Source: Codonopsis lanceolata (taxonomy: Eukaryota; Streptophyta; Magnoliopsida; Asterales; Campanulaceae). From it: a stretch of DNA of 64,000 nucleotides. The stretch spans positions 70,965,990 to 71,029,989 of the forward strand of contig CM028384.1 of NCBI GenBank assembly GCA_013146195.2. Direction: 5' to 3'. Below, in pieces: positions 23,257 to 34,216 of the stretch. Both the position numbers and the translations under genes were made by a program. Below the pieces are notes generated by a model that did no database searches, was not told the origin of the DNA, and saw only the letters and a list, made by a program, of their open reading frames with translations. The number at the start of each line of letters is the position of its first letter. Position 1 is the first letter of the stretch.

Positions 23257-24676
23257 TTATCCTAAATCTGGACCAAAATGTGGAGATAAAGCATTTGGTG
23301 GTGTAGAAAACTCGTTAGCAATGACACGAAAGGATGGCTGAGCTAACAACTGAGAGAATACACCAAGCAGTTGGGTAGTAAACTGAGAGAATCCACTAGG
23401 AGAGACTCCCATAGCGGGCTGCGAAACTTGATGAGATAATCCACTTGAAGGTTGACCAAACTGTGGAAAAAATCCACTAAGGGGCTTAGCAAGTAACTGC
23501 GAGGGTCCACCGGGTAACTGAGCAAGTTGCGGATTGTAGACTGGTGGCTCCCTAAGTTCCATATCCTTCAACCAAATAAGTCTTATGTCATTGTTCCTTA
23601 AGTTTATAAACACTTCTCTATTATACAGTTTGGCAAATAATCTAAGTGCCAAAAGGTATAAAGGGCTACCTACTGTCACACCCGGAAGTTGATTCAAAAG
23701 TTTAATAGTCTCTTTCACACTACTACCATTTATGATAGACAATGTAGCATCAGCTCTGCGTTCCATATGATGCATCATACTATCCAGGGTATCGGTAAGT
23801 TTCTCAACACCAGTCACCCTCCTACATTTACGCACTGATCCATAACTTTGTCCCTTATTTGTTACTTTTTTCTTACGCTTGCCATCGGTAGTAGTAGTAA
23901 TAGTAGTTGATGTCTTGTCAACAATCGGCGAATCTTCATCCGGTAAATCATTTTTAGGTAACTCTATTTCTTCGAAGTTATCATCCTCAACCTCATCTCT
24001 TGTATGTTCCTCGGTTGCAATGTCATTGTAGCCACTAGTTTGATCCAATGGTTGTGGTACGTATGCACCATCTTCAAGTTCAACACTTTGACTAAGTGTC
24101 CACGCATTAAGCCATGTTGTTGTAGTCTGAGAAAATAACTTTTCATATTCATCCTCGTGTTCTAAACCTTTATTTTTAAACTTTAGAACAAGCTTGTTTA
24201 CCTGCAAAATATATCATTAACATTAGAAACAATTAAACCTTAAAACAAATCCAAACATTAATTAGACTAATTAAAAAATTAAAAAGATATACCTTCGCCA
24301 TTTCATTCAACCATTTCTTAGACGCCGAATGTGTCCTCTTTTTAGGATCCCAACCTAGTCCATTGGTTTTTTGTTTTAAAAATATCCAAGCCTGCCATTC
24401 TTTTCTCATACCATCCCAGTGATTTTTAACTTGTGCTCGAGTATACCTTTTCTTAGTTTCTTGATTGAAAAACATGCAGATGGTCTCCCAACCTTTGATA
24501 CTGAAATGTGTAGTTGGCATGTTTCCCTTGTTTTTCTCCTCTACATAAAGTCTAACAAAAACTGCATGAGATTCACTATCCCAATTGGCCCTCTCGGCAT
24601 TGTCATCTCCATCAACTTCACAAACATCCTCATTGTGTTTCTTTTGAACCCCTTTCGCTTTACCTTTAAGTGTCAT
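23257..24676 (-). CDS. Myb/SANT-like DNA-binding protein (Harbinger ORF1)
   Basis: Two exons, 24676-24293 and 24201-23257, join at GT-AG sites in frame to 442 aa. Residues about 30-120 form a Myb/SANT-like domain (ANWDSESHAVFVRLYVEE, then GWETICMFFN and AQVKNHWDGMRKEWQAW, with the spaced Trp residues expected). An acidic linker follows, then a basic segment KRKKKVTNKG that can serve as a nuclear localisation signal, and a Gln/Pro/Leu-rich tail with repeated SQ..QPS phrases. In PIF/Harbinger elements this protein binds DNA and escorts the transposase to the nucleus. No stop or frameshift is visible, unlike the neighbouring transposase. A domesticated host protein is an alternative. Confidence 0.75.
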
Positions 24677-25240
24677 CTATCATAATCACAATCAATAAAC
24701 ATGTTTTGAAATGATTAAGAAGGAAGGTCAATAAGCAAGATTTCACTTTTGCAGTAAAAAAATATCACTTCTTTACTCATTTGTACAGAAGCAATTAAGT
24801 GAGAGTATGTCACATCATTTAAGAGAATTAAGTAAGAATCATAAGCAGGTAAGCATAATTTGGATGTACCATGAAAACATCCAAGACATTCAGCATGGAG
24901 AGTATTACTAACGAATGCTTATAAATTTCACATCATCCAGAAAGGAACACTTATGAGATGGAAGTGCACATTAATTTCTTAGAACCTAATTTCGTGCCCA
25001 GATATAATCTAGCACAATTGGTCCATAATCATATTATTGTACATCACATTTACCAGCCACAAAGCTCGATTAGTCACTGCTTATGAGTTTCCATCTCTAA
25101 TCATTAAAGCTCTTATTAAACTGAGGAGACCACCAACAGGCATTATTTTCAGAGCAAGAAAAGATGTGATCAGCGATGCAAGGAAAAGAACAAGTAGCAA
25201 ATGGTGATAACTCAGACCAGGGTCATCTACAAAGAGGGAG
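24677..25240. other. Non-coding, between Harbinger ORF1 and gene fragments
   Basis: No open frame of note. Low GC, no TIR found here, so the Harbinger element probably does not end in this stretch. Confidence 0.35.
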
Positions 25241-25420
25241 ATCAAAACCCTCAAAACAGAACTAGAGCAAGTAAAAACAAAAATGGCAGGGTTGCAGCGT
25301 GACTACTCTGAGTTGCAACAAGACCATGAAATGTTAAATAACAAGCAAAGGAGTTTATCAGGCTGCATAACTGGATGGAGGAAGATCAGAAACTCGGCTT
25401 TTTTCCACTCCAAAAGGTAG
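25241..25420 (+). pseudogene. NPH3-domain protein, C-terminal fragment
   Basis: A 60-codon frame ends at TAG (25418-25420) and has the hallmark C-terminus of NPH3/RPT2-like (NRL) proteins. A coiled-coil helix LKTELEQVKTKMAGLQRDYS and ELQQDHEMLNNKQ leads to the conserved GWRKIRNSAFFHSKR. In the family the motif is usually GW..GWRKI, and here it is GCITGWRKI, so the first Trp is lost. The BTB domain and most of the NPH3 domain are absent, so this is a captured or residual fragment. It lies 20 bp before the bHLH fragment on the same strand. Confidence 0.7.
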
Positions 25421-25439
25421 TCACCATCCAATTTTGCAG

Positions 25440-26754
25440 AGTTCAGGTGGGGGAAGAGAGAGTTTCAAGAAGAGGAAAGCTGATAAAACTCAGAGCCTAA
25501 AGGTGAATCTTTTTGTTCCATGAAATTGTCAGCCATTAATTCTTTCTCTACAACAACAATACTGTATATTCAAATTCAATTACTATAAAAAAAAATTAGG
25601 TACTGATACAACAATTCAAACATGATTCACGTGGTTACAGAAGAAGAAGAGAGCAAAGAGAAGAGGATTAAAAGATGTGCTGAAGAAGGAGATTCAAAGA
25701 TCACACAACAACATAGCAACAACAAAAATAACACAACCAACAATGACAACAATAATGACAGCGGAGAAACCTCTGAGAAATCAAATATTTCTGAGGTTCA
25801 AAAGCCTGATTACATTCACGTAAGAGCACGTCACGACCAAGCAATCGACAGCCACAACTTAGCTGAAAGGGTACGTAATAGTAATTCTTACTGTGTTTGT
25901 TTGTTTGTTTGTTTATTATTAAATTTTAATGTGTTCATATCATATGGTTCTTTGCAGGTAAGAAGAGAGAAAATCAGCGAGAGAATGAAGTATCTGCAAG
26001 ATTTAGTACTAGGGTGTAACAAGATCACGGGGAAAGCATGAATGCTAGACGAAATTATCAATTATGTTCAATCACTTCAAAGACAAGTAGAGGTACAAAT
26101 CCAAAAATCATATCGCATGCAAATTGTCGTATAATTCTCATTCGTTTATGTGACTGAAATTTATCTTATTTTTGCAATAGCTCCTATCAATGAAGCTAGC
26201 TGCAATTAATCTAAGGCTTGACTTCAATATCGAAAATTTGTTCACAAAAGAGGTACATGAAAAACAAATGAGCAGAGTAGAGTACTATAATAATAATAAT
26301 AATAATGTTATAAAAATGCAAGCTTTGATGCTGATTAGTAGCTCAGTACTAATATCTGATAAAATCTACAGATGTTTCCGGCCTACAACCCGGTTTTCTT
26401 TTCCCATAATTGGGGGGCACTGGGCATCATCGAAATGGCTAACTCGCATATGTTCAATTAAATCAATTACAACAACATGTGGTTTCATATTGTGGATTAG
26501 AAATGGGGATAAATCCTAATGAGATGGCACTCGTAAGAACTATTAGTGCTCTGCCTCGATCCTCGATCAAACTTTTATCGACTCTTCCTGTTTTAATGTA
26601 ATTTTCTCTCTAATTCCATCTTTTGATATAACTTACTTATGTTCAAGTTTCTTACAAAGATAAAAACTTTTTCCAACAGCAAATCCAACCCTCTTCAACC
26701 TGGGATCCAGAATTACAAAGCCTTTACGGGATGGAGTTTCAACAATACACCTAG
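25440..26754 (+). pseudogene. bHLH transcription factor pseudogene with introns
   Basis: Exon-like pieces of a BEE/HBI1/bHLH79-type bHLH factor: 25440-25502 (SSGGGRESFKKRKADKTQSL), about 25632-25870 (ends KPDYIHVRARHDQAIDSHNL then AER), 25958-26091 (VRREKISERMKYLQDLV, then ITGKA), 26181-26252 (LLSMKLAAINLRLDFNIENL), 26372-26560 and 26680-26754 (PSSTWDPELQSLYGMEFQQ). Splice signals survive at most joins. Lesions: the basic region has HD where the family has RG, TGA interrupts GKA.MLDEII at 26038-26040, the exon from 26372 has a TAA and a frame shift, and no acceptor AG precedes VVTEEEE. The N-terminal region is missing. Non-functional as a bHLH activator. Confidence 0.85.
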
Positions 26755-27160
26755 AGTTGGAAAAACCCACAAACAAAGCTGTCTCAAACCCACTTGAAAT
26801 TACAAAACCCCAAACCCTAGATACAATTTACAATCAGTGTTCAGTTCTGAGGTGTTTTTGGGGGATTTTACAGATACCCAATTGAAATTTAGGTAAAAGA
26901 TATTGCAGGAATAAAAGAGAGATAAAGGGAGAAAGAGGGAGATAATAAATTGGACTCAGTGGTAGGTAATACCAAGCATCCATAGAAGAAGAGAAGGAAG
27001 AAGACAACGATGGGAAAAGAAGAGAAAGAAAGAGACATGCCTGGAGTTGTTTGCGCAGCAATGGAGAGAAGAGAGAATGGGAGAGCTGAATCGTACAACA
27101 ACAGAGAAGAGCGAAGAGACGAAGGGTAATGCCGTAAAGTAATTTCTTAGTAGTGTTTTG
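26755..27160. other. Non-coding 3' flank of the bHLH fragment
   Basis: A purine-rich stretch (about 26915-27120). Open frames on the minus strand are low-complexity and have no recognisable domain. Confidence 0.3.
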
Positions 27161-27164
27161 ATGG

Positions 27165-27312
27165 GCTGCGTTTTCCTTCACCGCTCATAATTCTGACGTT
27201 TAGAAACACCCACTGTTTCTAAAACGCTCCGTTTCTAAACGGGACAATGATATAACTTTTAAGGAAAACACTGTAGCGTTTTTAGCAAAAAACGTGCTAC
27301 CAGACGCACCCT
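27165..27312. repeat. Possible Harbinger right end
   Basis: AAACGCTCCGTTT, GTTTCTAAACG and similar motifs are repeated in both orientations, and the block ends CCAGACGCACCC followed by TTA. Read from the other strand it starts GGGTGCGTCTGG next to TAA, matching the style of PIF/Harbinger termini. No clean left partner was found. Confidence 0.35.
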
Positions 27313-28172
27313 TAGTTGGCTAATAAGTGTTTTCAAAAACACATTTTAAAAATGCAAATATTATACTCTGTAGCTTTTATAATGTTAATCATTACACAAT
27401 ATTTAGTAAATAAAATTAACTACTTGTTGAATGGCTCCATCATTATTTAAGTTTTAGTAACAAAATTGGGTTTTTGATTAGGACCTGCTACACGGCCAGA
27501 ATTGTTCTAGTAACCCTTTTACCCATAAGTCACTATTTTGATTATTTTATTTAATCAAGGGTAGTTTTAAACTACAACCAAATTGTTTTAAACGACTCAT
27601 TAGCATACTCGATCCTTCCACATGGCCCTCACAAGATAGCCAACGAACATTCCTTTTTACGGTCAATTTTTCGAAGAAAGAAGACATATTGAATTAGTCT
27701 TCTCCCCACTGTCCCCAATCAATTCATTACAATAAAACCAATTCAGTATCAATATCGAAAACCAAATCAATTAAAAGAATAGACATGAATTCGATGTTCA
27801 GCCATGGCGACAGAGCAAATTAATTAAAAAAATAACATGAATTCAATGCAGACTACCTACTACCTAATAGAGTGAGGGAAAAAGGTTTTTGGTCTTCCCA
27901 TATATCACGATGACCAGAGCGGTATGGATTCTCGAGAGCGGGACTAGAAAAGGCCAAAAGAGCAATAATCTATTTGTGTGCCTAGATTGGTCGGCCAAGT
28001 GATGGTTTCCAGCGAAGAGATGGGTGTCGAAGGTAGAGATTGAGAGAGATAGGGAGGGAGATGGGTCGGTTGTGCACGGAGAGATACATCGTGCACCAAA
28101 TCTCTAAATTTAGGGTTAAGGATATGCTAGATATTTTTATATCGATAAATATCAAAAATATTCTTAAATTAT
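27313..28172. other. Intergenic, no gene seen
   Basis: AT-rich. No coding potential or delimitable element recognised. Confidence 0.35.
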
Positions 28173-28314
28173 TACTCCCTCCGTCCCTAATTTATTGTCC
28201 TGTTTGACCCGGCGCACCGTTTAAGAAAACCTATTTGACTGGATTATTAATATTGGTATTTATGTGAATTTCCACTTTTGCCCCCAATTAATGAAAGAGA
28301 GTTGACAGTACTCT

Positions 28315-28508
28315 TTCTCCAACCCCAAGAGATCTGAGCCTTTTGGCTGCGAGTCCGGCGACTGTGCGGTGATAGGAGCGGAGAATCCCGGGGTGCGACG
28401 TCCACTGGTCGGCGGCGGTGGTTTGGCTTGGTCTTCGTACTTACGCTTCACGCTTGCAGAGTCCGTGCCAGTCGCGTACTGCACCTCTTCAGCCATCAAA
28501 AGAGAGAC

Positions 28509-28546
<38 letters not shown>

Positions 28547-28560
28547 AGCTGCAAAGATTG
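28315..28560 (-). pseudogene. KH-domain (FUBP-like) protein, first-exon fragment
   Basis: Starting at ATG 28499 on the minus strand, the frame reads MAEEVQYATGTDSASVKRKY, then EDQ and a PPPP stretch, then GRRTPGFSAPI. This is the typical N-terminus of plant KH-domain far-upstream-element-binding-like proteins, which bind single-stranded RNA or DNA. The reading turns into MITE sequence near 28320, so no KH domain is present. The (GA)n stretch at 28516-28542 and ACCCTAG motif upstream look like the donor's 5' UTR. Confidence 0.65.
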
Positions 28561-28596
28561 GGAAAACCCTAGAACGGAGAGAGAGAGAGAGAGTGA

Positions 28597-28910
28597 GTGA
28601 CCACATTCAACACTCCGGCCTCCTCCTCAAAACCCCCACCAATTCCTTCTCCGAAACCCCCACTTCCATCACTACCCACCTCACCCCATCACTTCTCCTC
28701 CTCCTCAAATTCAAATCCGTGTCAATCACCTGCTCCGCAACCATTTTCTAAGATCGCGCCGCCACAACATCCCAACCACAGACCACGTCTTCAATTTCGC
28801 CGCGGGCCCTGCCACCCTTCCCGAATCCGTCGTCCATAAAGCGGAATCCGAGCTCTATAACCACCGCGGCTCCGGCATGAGCGTCATCATCCAAAAAGCC
28901 GAAGAGAGAG
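28597..28910 (+). pseudogene. Phosphoserine aminotransferase, N-terminal fragment
   Basis: One frame (28600-28750) reads like a plastid transit peptide (LKTPTNSFSETPTSITTHLT, then KFKSVSITCSAT). A second frame (28775-28908) reads TTDHVFNFAAGPATLPESVV, then SELYNHRGSGMSV, the conserved start of PSAT, the PLP enzyme of the plastid phosphorylated serine pathway. The pieces are in different frames, the transit part ends in a stop, and after GMSV the text jumps to IIQKAE, skipping the residues that normally follow. A dead captured fragment. Confidence 0.75.
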
Positions 28911-29280
28911 GAGAGAGGAGAGAGGAAGACGATTGTGTTCGGTTGGGGAGAGAGAGGAAGAAGGTTTGGGGGAAAAGAGGAAGATGACTGTTTGGGGGGG
29001 AAAGAGGGAGAAGACGGTTTTGCGGGAGAGGGGAGAGAGAATTTAATTTCTTTTGTTTAGGGTGGGTCCCATTAGGTAGATGATATGATTTAAAAAGGGT
29101 AAAATGGTAAAAAAAACACTTTCAAAAAAGGAAAGTTTCAAACTGAACAATTATTTTGAGACGGACGAAAAATGAAAGGAAGACGATAATTTAGGGAGTA
29201 CGGAGTATTATTTTTTGACATGACAGAATCTGTCGGTTTATCTTTACCGTTTTGATTAAACCGAATGGATACGACACCGT

Positions 29281-29312
29281 ACGGAAGTTCTTCCTACATC
29301 ATTCCAGAATGA
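29281..29312 (+). promoter_or_regulatory. Heat-shock-element-like block upstream of lipocalin a
   Basis: GGAAGTTCTTCC followed by CATCATTCCAGAATG contains TTCCAGAA, a perfect TTCnnGAA pair, about 240 bp before the start codon. The sequence CGAAAGTTCCTCGTACATCA followed by TTCCAGA is kept at the same relative place in the lipocalin b copies (33929 and 42643) although surrounding sequence differs. That suits heat induction of this family. Confidence 0.5.
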
Positions 29313-29541
29313 TCCGGTTCTTCTAATAGAAGTAATACCGTAGCATTTACAGTATGCGCAGTGAGAGGTCGAGAATCGTCCACGTTTCTTCATATCATTT
29401 CCCCCTTCCTTCCACACTTGAAAGTTTAAACTCCCCACCACTCTCCTTCCGACCTTATCCCCTCCCCTTACATATATACATTGATTGATACCTCTCTCAA
29501 AATCCTCAAATCACACGCACTTGTCGGTTGTCACTACAAAG

Positions 29542-31454
29542 ATGTCTAACAAAGAGATGGAAGTGGTGAAGGGCGTAGACCTAGCAAGATACCAAGGCCG
29601 CTGGTACGAAATAGCTTCATTCCCATCCTTTTTCCAACCCAAAAATGGGATTAACACGAGGGCTACCTACACTTTGAGGGATGACGGTACAATCAATGTC
29701 CTCAACGAGACTTGGTCTGACGGCAAACGAGCGTCCATCGAAGGGACTGCTTACAAGGCTGACCCTAAAAATGATGAGGCCAAACTCAAAGTTAAATTCT
29801 ATGTTCCTCCCTTCTTACCCATCATTCCTGTTGTTGGGAATTACTGGATTTTGTACCTTGCTGATGATTATCAGTATGCTTTGATTGGTGAGCCCTCCAG
29901 GAAATACCTCTGGGTATGTAACCCAATCTCAAATCTTTTTTCTGATGTTGCATGAGTGTGCTTAATTTCGTACAGATACATGGTTTGTTTTGATTAATTA
30001 GTTTTTTTTTTTTATCGACTCACTTTTTAATATTTTTTTGTAATTATAATCCGCTAATGGTAGTTAGATATTCTTTAATTATTAAAATTTTCAAAAATAG
30101 ATTATGTTGGGTGAAACGGAGGGTTTGCTTAATGTCCCTTTTTGATTGGGGTATTTGATTTATCTTGTTCGGATTGGTGGGCTAGATTGTGTTATTTATG
30201 TATGTTGGTGAAAAAATATTTGAACTTAGTATAATAGAGGGTTGATAATGATGAAAACAGGATTATAGTCTGATTCTCTATCGTGGTGGTCTATATATTA
30301 GTTGGGGAGGTGTTCGGAATTGGAATTTGAGCATGACTTTTATTTGGTGTAGTTTCTTAGGGCCGGGGAAGGCTTGGAGGAAGGTTTACCCTTAGAAAGA
30401 AGGTCTTACAATGTTGTATAGTCTATCATCAGTTCTATGAAAAAACTCCCTCTGCTCCACCCAAAAAGCCCTAGTTTTAGAAATCTTATCATCAAGGCCT
30501 TAAGGGATCACCAAAGTTGATTATAATTACAAGAATAAGCGTAGTCGGTATGCTTAAACCACATGTCCCGGGGTAAAGCTGGAAGGTTAAAGATATTGTA
30601 CTCTATATTTTTTATAGTAGACTCTTTAGGTGAAACTTTCACAAGGGTCACACTTACTAAGGGGTGGGGAAGATGGAGAGCAAATGCATAGATCTTGACG
30701 TCCTTAGTTTCAATTCTCATACCAATTAGGGATCGTACTTACCTATAAATAGAAGTGAAACATTCTAAAATAGAATAATGAACTCTTTACGTGGAACAAA
30801 TGGATTATTAACTTCAGCCATTAAAGATTTAGGCTTTAGCATTTGGGAAATATTACATCAAACTCATGCTTTGTATAAAATGTCCACCATTCCATTTTGA
30901 GTTTTTTACAGCTTTTCAACTTTACCCTTCACGTGTTATAAGGTCATGAATGAATTCTTTATTATGACCAACTCTTATCGTACTGCTCAATCTCCTCCAG
31001 GTTGGGTTATTCGGCTTTCAAATGTGAACAGTTCAGTGATTAGAATTTGTAGCGGGGACTATTTTGAAATTTGAGTGGAACTGCTGAAAATATGTTTTGA
31101 GAATGATTTAATTTTTAATTTTTTTAATTTTGAAAATCATTCTTGGATGGAAGGAATCTGAGAAAGGAATTGTGAATGTGTGGTCGAATTAAACAGAATA
31201 GAATCATTGTCATACATTTTTATTGCCTTGTACTGACTTGCAAGTTTCTTTTACTATGTTGTTTGTAGATACTGTGCAGGGAAACTCATATGGATGAAGA
31301 AACATACAAGATGGTAGTGGAGAAGGCGAAGGAACAAGGATATGATGTGAGCAAACTTCACAAGACACCGCAATCAGATCCTCCACCGGAGAGTGATGAT
31401 ACACCCAAGGATGCCAAAGGGTTTTGGTACTTCAAATCCCTTCTGGGAAGATAA
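29542..31454 (+). CDS. TIL: Temperature-induced lipocalin, gene a
   Basis: Two exons, 29542-29913 and 31269-31454, join in phase 0 (GTATGT donor, TTTGTAG acceptor) to 185 aa, the normal length of plant temperature-induced lipocalin. The lipocalin signature GxW lies in YQGRWYEIASFPSFFQPKNG (Trp 21). TRATYTLRDDGTINVLNETW and GKRASIEGTAYKADPK form the barrel strands, the hydrophobic PPFLPIIPVVGNYW is the family's conserved membrane-contact loop, and DDYQYALIG is present. There is no signal peptide. TILs are small beta-barrel proteins that attach to the plasma membrane and protect membranes and chloroplasts against heat, cold and oxidation. A heat-shock-like element lies upstream. The gene is complete and apparently functional. 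Confidence 0.95.
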
Positions 31455-32707
31455 ATAACTAAAAATGTTATGTGATCAATTAAGAGCATAAGTTGTCTGT
31501 CACTAGTATTTATTTTTCTTTGTGAATTATGTATAGAGTGCATTGATTAGGTTTGGACTATATTTGTCAAAGTATGGAATTTAAGTTTGATCGTTTTCAA
31601 AACTGGTCGTATGTATGTATGTATGTAAAGATAAAGATGTGAAATAATTGTATGGTTGTTAGCTTTCCAATTTGATTTTTCTTGGTCATCACTCCTCGTA
31701 CAAATATTCATTTATTGTCTTCCCCATTACTCTTCAATCCTAATCATGGTTTGATTCCATCCACTGTCCTTGTAACGAGAAAGAGTAGCATCCAAGTTTC
31801 TCTCTTTAATTAGTCATATCTGCAAAAATGTTTGATTAATTAAATTTTATAAAGATGGTAAATATAAAGTGGGTTTTTAAATTAATTTTTTAATAAAATA
31901 GTATAGTGATTTTTTTTGTTTGAATTGGTTGAGGACTAGATACTTATATAACCAAAATTGGGACATCTCGTCTCAATTTGGAGAAATGAACCAGACCCAT
32001 GTTTTTAAAACCAATTTTGGTGATTCCATCGTCATATCATCCAATTAAATTATATTTCTGTAATAACATATTCTCATTCAAATAATCAATAAAATTATAT
32101 TGCATCGTATTGATTTGGAATGCTTAAGTTCATTTTAAAAAAAAGTTATGTTTATTATCTCCATAATATTATAATCTTATTCTTTAAATTTGATATTAAC
32201 ATATTAAAAAATCAAAATGAACGTCAAAAGAACAAAAAAAACACTTTCAAGATTCAATCAAGTGTCAAGGAAACATGCGCATGGAGGCATTGGGCCTTGT
32301 TCAATAGCTTAACTGGTGCGTGACATGTTACTCCAACCAAATGGCGTGTTTCATCGCACTCCCATAGCCCTTTTTTTTTTTTTTTTTTGAATTAGATTTG
32401 TTCTTTAAAAATTTCTACTCCATTTGGGAACAAAATAGAGAACAAGATTCAAGGAACATCCTCTGATTGTTTTCTGACCGTTGAAAATATTCTACGTTCG
32501 ATTCGATGCGCAATTTCAAACCATTGAATGAATTGGATTTGTTGTTTGACATGAGAGTTTTATCTGAGCTGATGAACAAAACTCTTAAAAGGAAACCATT
32601 GAACATTGAATACTTTTTATTTATTTATTTTTTTTGTAAGATTTTGCTAAAAAAATTGCCTAAATTGTGTGACCATATATCATATAATATATGTAATTAA
32701 AATCATA
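31455..32707. other. 3' flank of lipocalin a
   Basis: 3' UTR and AT-rich intergenic sequence. A short GTAT repeat lies near 31607-31625 and a T-run near 32370. No gene seen. Duplicated at 40183-41432. Confidence 0.4.
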
Positions 32708-32709
32708 TA

Positions 32710-32883
32710 CTCCTTCGGACAAATAGTCCACTATTTTATTTTAGAAGGTTTCACTTAAAGAGTCTACTTTTAAAAATTAAGACATAAAAATATCATTTTA
32801 TTACTAATATGTTATTAAAAATATCATTTTCTTAAAAAAAAAAATTAACTTTCAAGTGGAGACTCTTTATTTGGAACGGAGAG
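32710..32883. mobile_element. Stowaway-like MITE (copy X)
   Basis: Ends CTCCTTCGGACAAATAGTCC and GGAACGGAGAG are imperfect inverted repeats next to TA. Non-coding. The copy at 41433-41603 is its duplicate. Confidence 0.5.
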
Positions 32884-33147
32884 AATAATAATTATCAGCC
32901 ATAGATTTGATTCATTAACTTCTCATTGTATTTTTTCCATTTATTTATTAAATCACATAAATCAAAAAATTCTTATTTACTGAGCAAAAATCACTCAACT
33001 ACTAAACCACTAAATCCTATTATCAAGGTGAGCTAGAGAGTTGAACCATCAAATTCAATAGAACCGATGTAATTCAAATTAAACAAAATGAGTGATCATG
33101 CCAAAGTTGTGATGATCTTATCATATTGTATTGGTAGGAAGCAAAGC

Positions 33148-33838
33148 TGTTGATGTGGATTACTTGACTGGAATGAAGACTTGTAACCTAGCAAAGATGA
33201 ACAAACGTCGTTAAGGAGTCGAGGGTTTCCCGACTCAAACCCTCATGTATGAGAGTGAGATTACTAGCGAATGATAGACAGTAAATGCAAGAAAGAACGA
33301 TTATCGTTTTATGTTCAACTGGAGTAAATGTGATAAGTGTGGTAGGATATCAAAACTGGTATATCCTTTGAATGTAAGGAATGCCTCTTATTTATACATG
33401 AAGACAACGATGAGGTGGCACCCCCTTATTAGATGAGGGAGAAATCATCATTGTTCTCCTCACTCCCTGTCGGGTTGGTGGTCGGGCCATAAGGAATAGA
33501 CATGTACGTAGGGTGGTTTGACAGATTTCGGCGAAGTTGCAGTCTTTCAACTACTCCGTGGACTTTGCGCCTCGTCAACATCGTTGTAGGACAAGGTGGG
33601 GCGAGGCCTGAACGAAGAAGGGAGAACCTTTCGAAGGTCGACTGTTTGGGAACAGACTAGGGGAGTTTTACTATGTCGGTGTGTGTCTTCCTCAGCAAAC
33701 GGGGGCCAAAAGGCCCAAAACCGAGGTATTCACCTCGTCGAATGGAGTGACCTATAATAGGTGAACCCAGTTTATTCCAGAACAAGGTAGACTCGGTCGA
33801 GTCCCCTTCAAGGAGACGTATATTTAATTTATTCAACA
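33148..33838 (-). mobile_element. Solo-LTR-like repeat (copy X)
   Basis: The 691-bp block starts TGTTGA and ends TCAACA, which is the TG..CA inverted end of an LTR. On the minus strand TGTATAAATAAGAGG forms a TATA box. There are no coding domains next to it, so a solo LTR is most likely. I could not find a convincing 5-bp target duplication, which lowers confidence. Confidence 0.5.
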
Positions 33839-33928
33839 TGTTTCTAAAATCACTCTGTATTTAGACATTTTTCCCACTAATTTAAACAAAGTTGGTTTTT
33901 AATTAAATCGAATGCACATGAGATAGTA

Positions 33929-33955
33929 CGAAAGTTCCTCGTACATCATTCCAGA
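33929..33955 (+). promoter_or_regulatory. Heat-shock-element-like block, lipocalin b (copy X)
   Basis: CGAAAGTTCCTCGTACATCA followed by TTCCAGA is shared with the promoter of lipocalin a. GAAAGTTC fits GAAnnTTC. About 260 bp before the start codon. Confidence 0.45.
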
Positions 33956-34216
33956 TTAAATTGGTTGTTTTAGTAAATTGGGATAATTATTTAACGAGGA
34001 AAGAAAAACAATTACAGTATTTAGTCCAGAATTGTCCACGTTTCCTCCCTCTTTATATCAACTTTGCGTCGTAGCCCGTTCCTTCGGCGCTTTACCAAAC
34101 ACACACACCACTCCCACCCTCCACCGCCATCCTTCCCCCTTATCCCCTCCTCAAGAAAATTCTTACATATCTACATTGATACCTCCCTAAACCCTCAAAG
34201 CACACACACTACAAAA

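Larger units (their letters stand above)
28175..29205. mobile_element. Stowaway/Mariner-type element carrying two gene fragments
   Basis: The ends CTCCCTCCGTCCC and GGGAGTACGGAG are Stowaway-style TIRs flanked by TA. The first about 140 bp and last about 170 bp match, in order, the two halves of the ordinary 258-bp MITE at 47477-47734 (shared phrases TGACCCGGCGCACCGTTTAA, GGAAAGTTTCAAACTG and TTATTTTGAGACGGACGA or their complements). Between them sits about 720 bp of GC-rich foreign sequence with a KH-protein exon (minus strand) and a phosphoserine aminotransferase fragment (plus strand). This is therefore a MITE that gained host sequence in its middle, the arrangement called Pack-TIR when seen in MULEs. 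Confidence 0.8.

Noticed and set aside
26834..27181. Small Leu/Ser-rich membrane protein on the minus strand
   Set aside because: The frame comes from a purine-rich strand read in reverse, giving Leu/Ser/Phe low complexity. No family match seen.
33148..33838. Complete LTR retrotransposon
   Set aside because: Only one LTR-like block, no internal coding region and no clear target duplication. A solo LTR is the most that can be supported.
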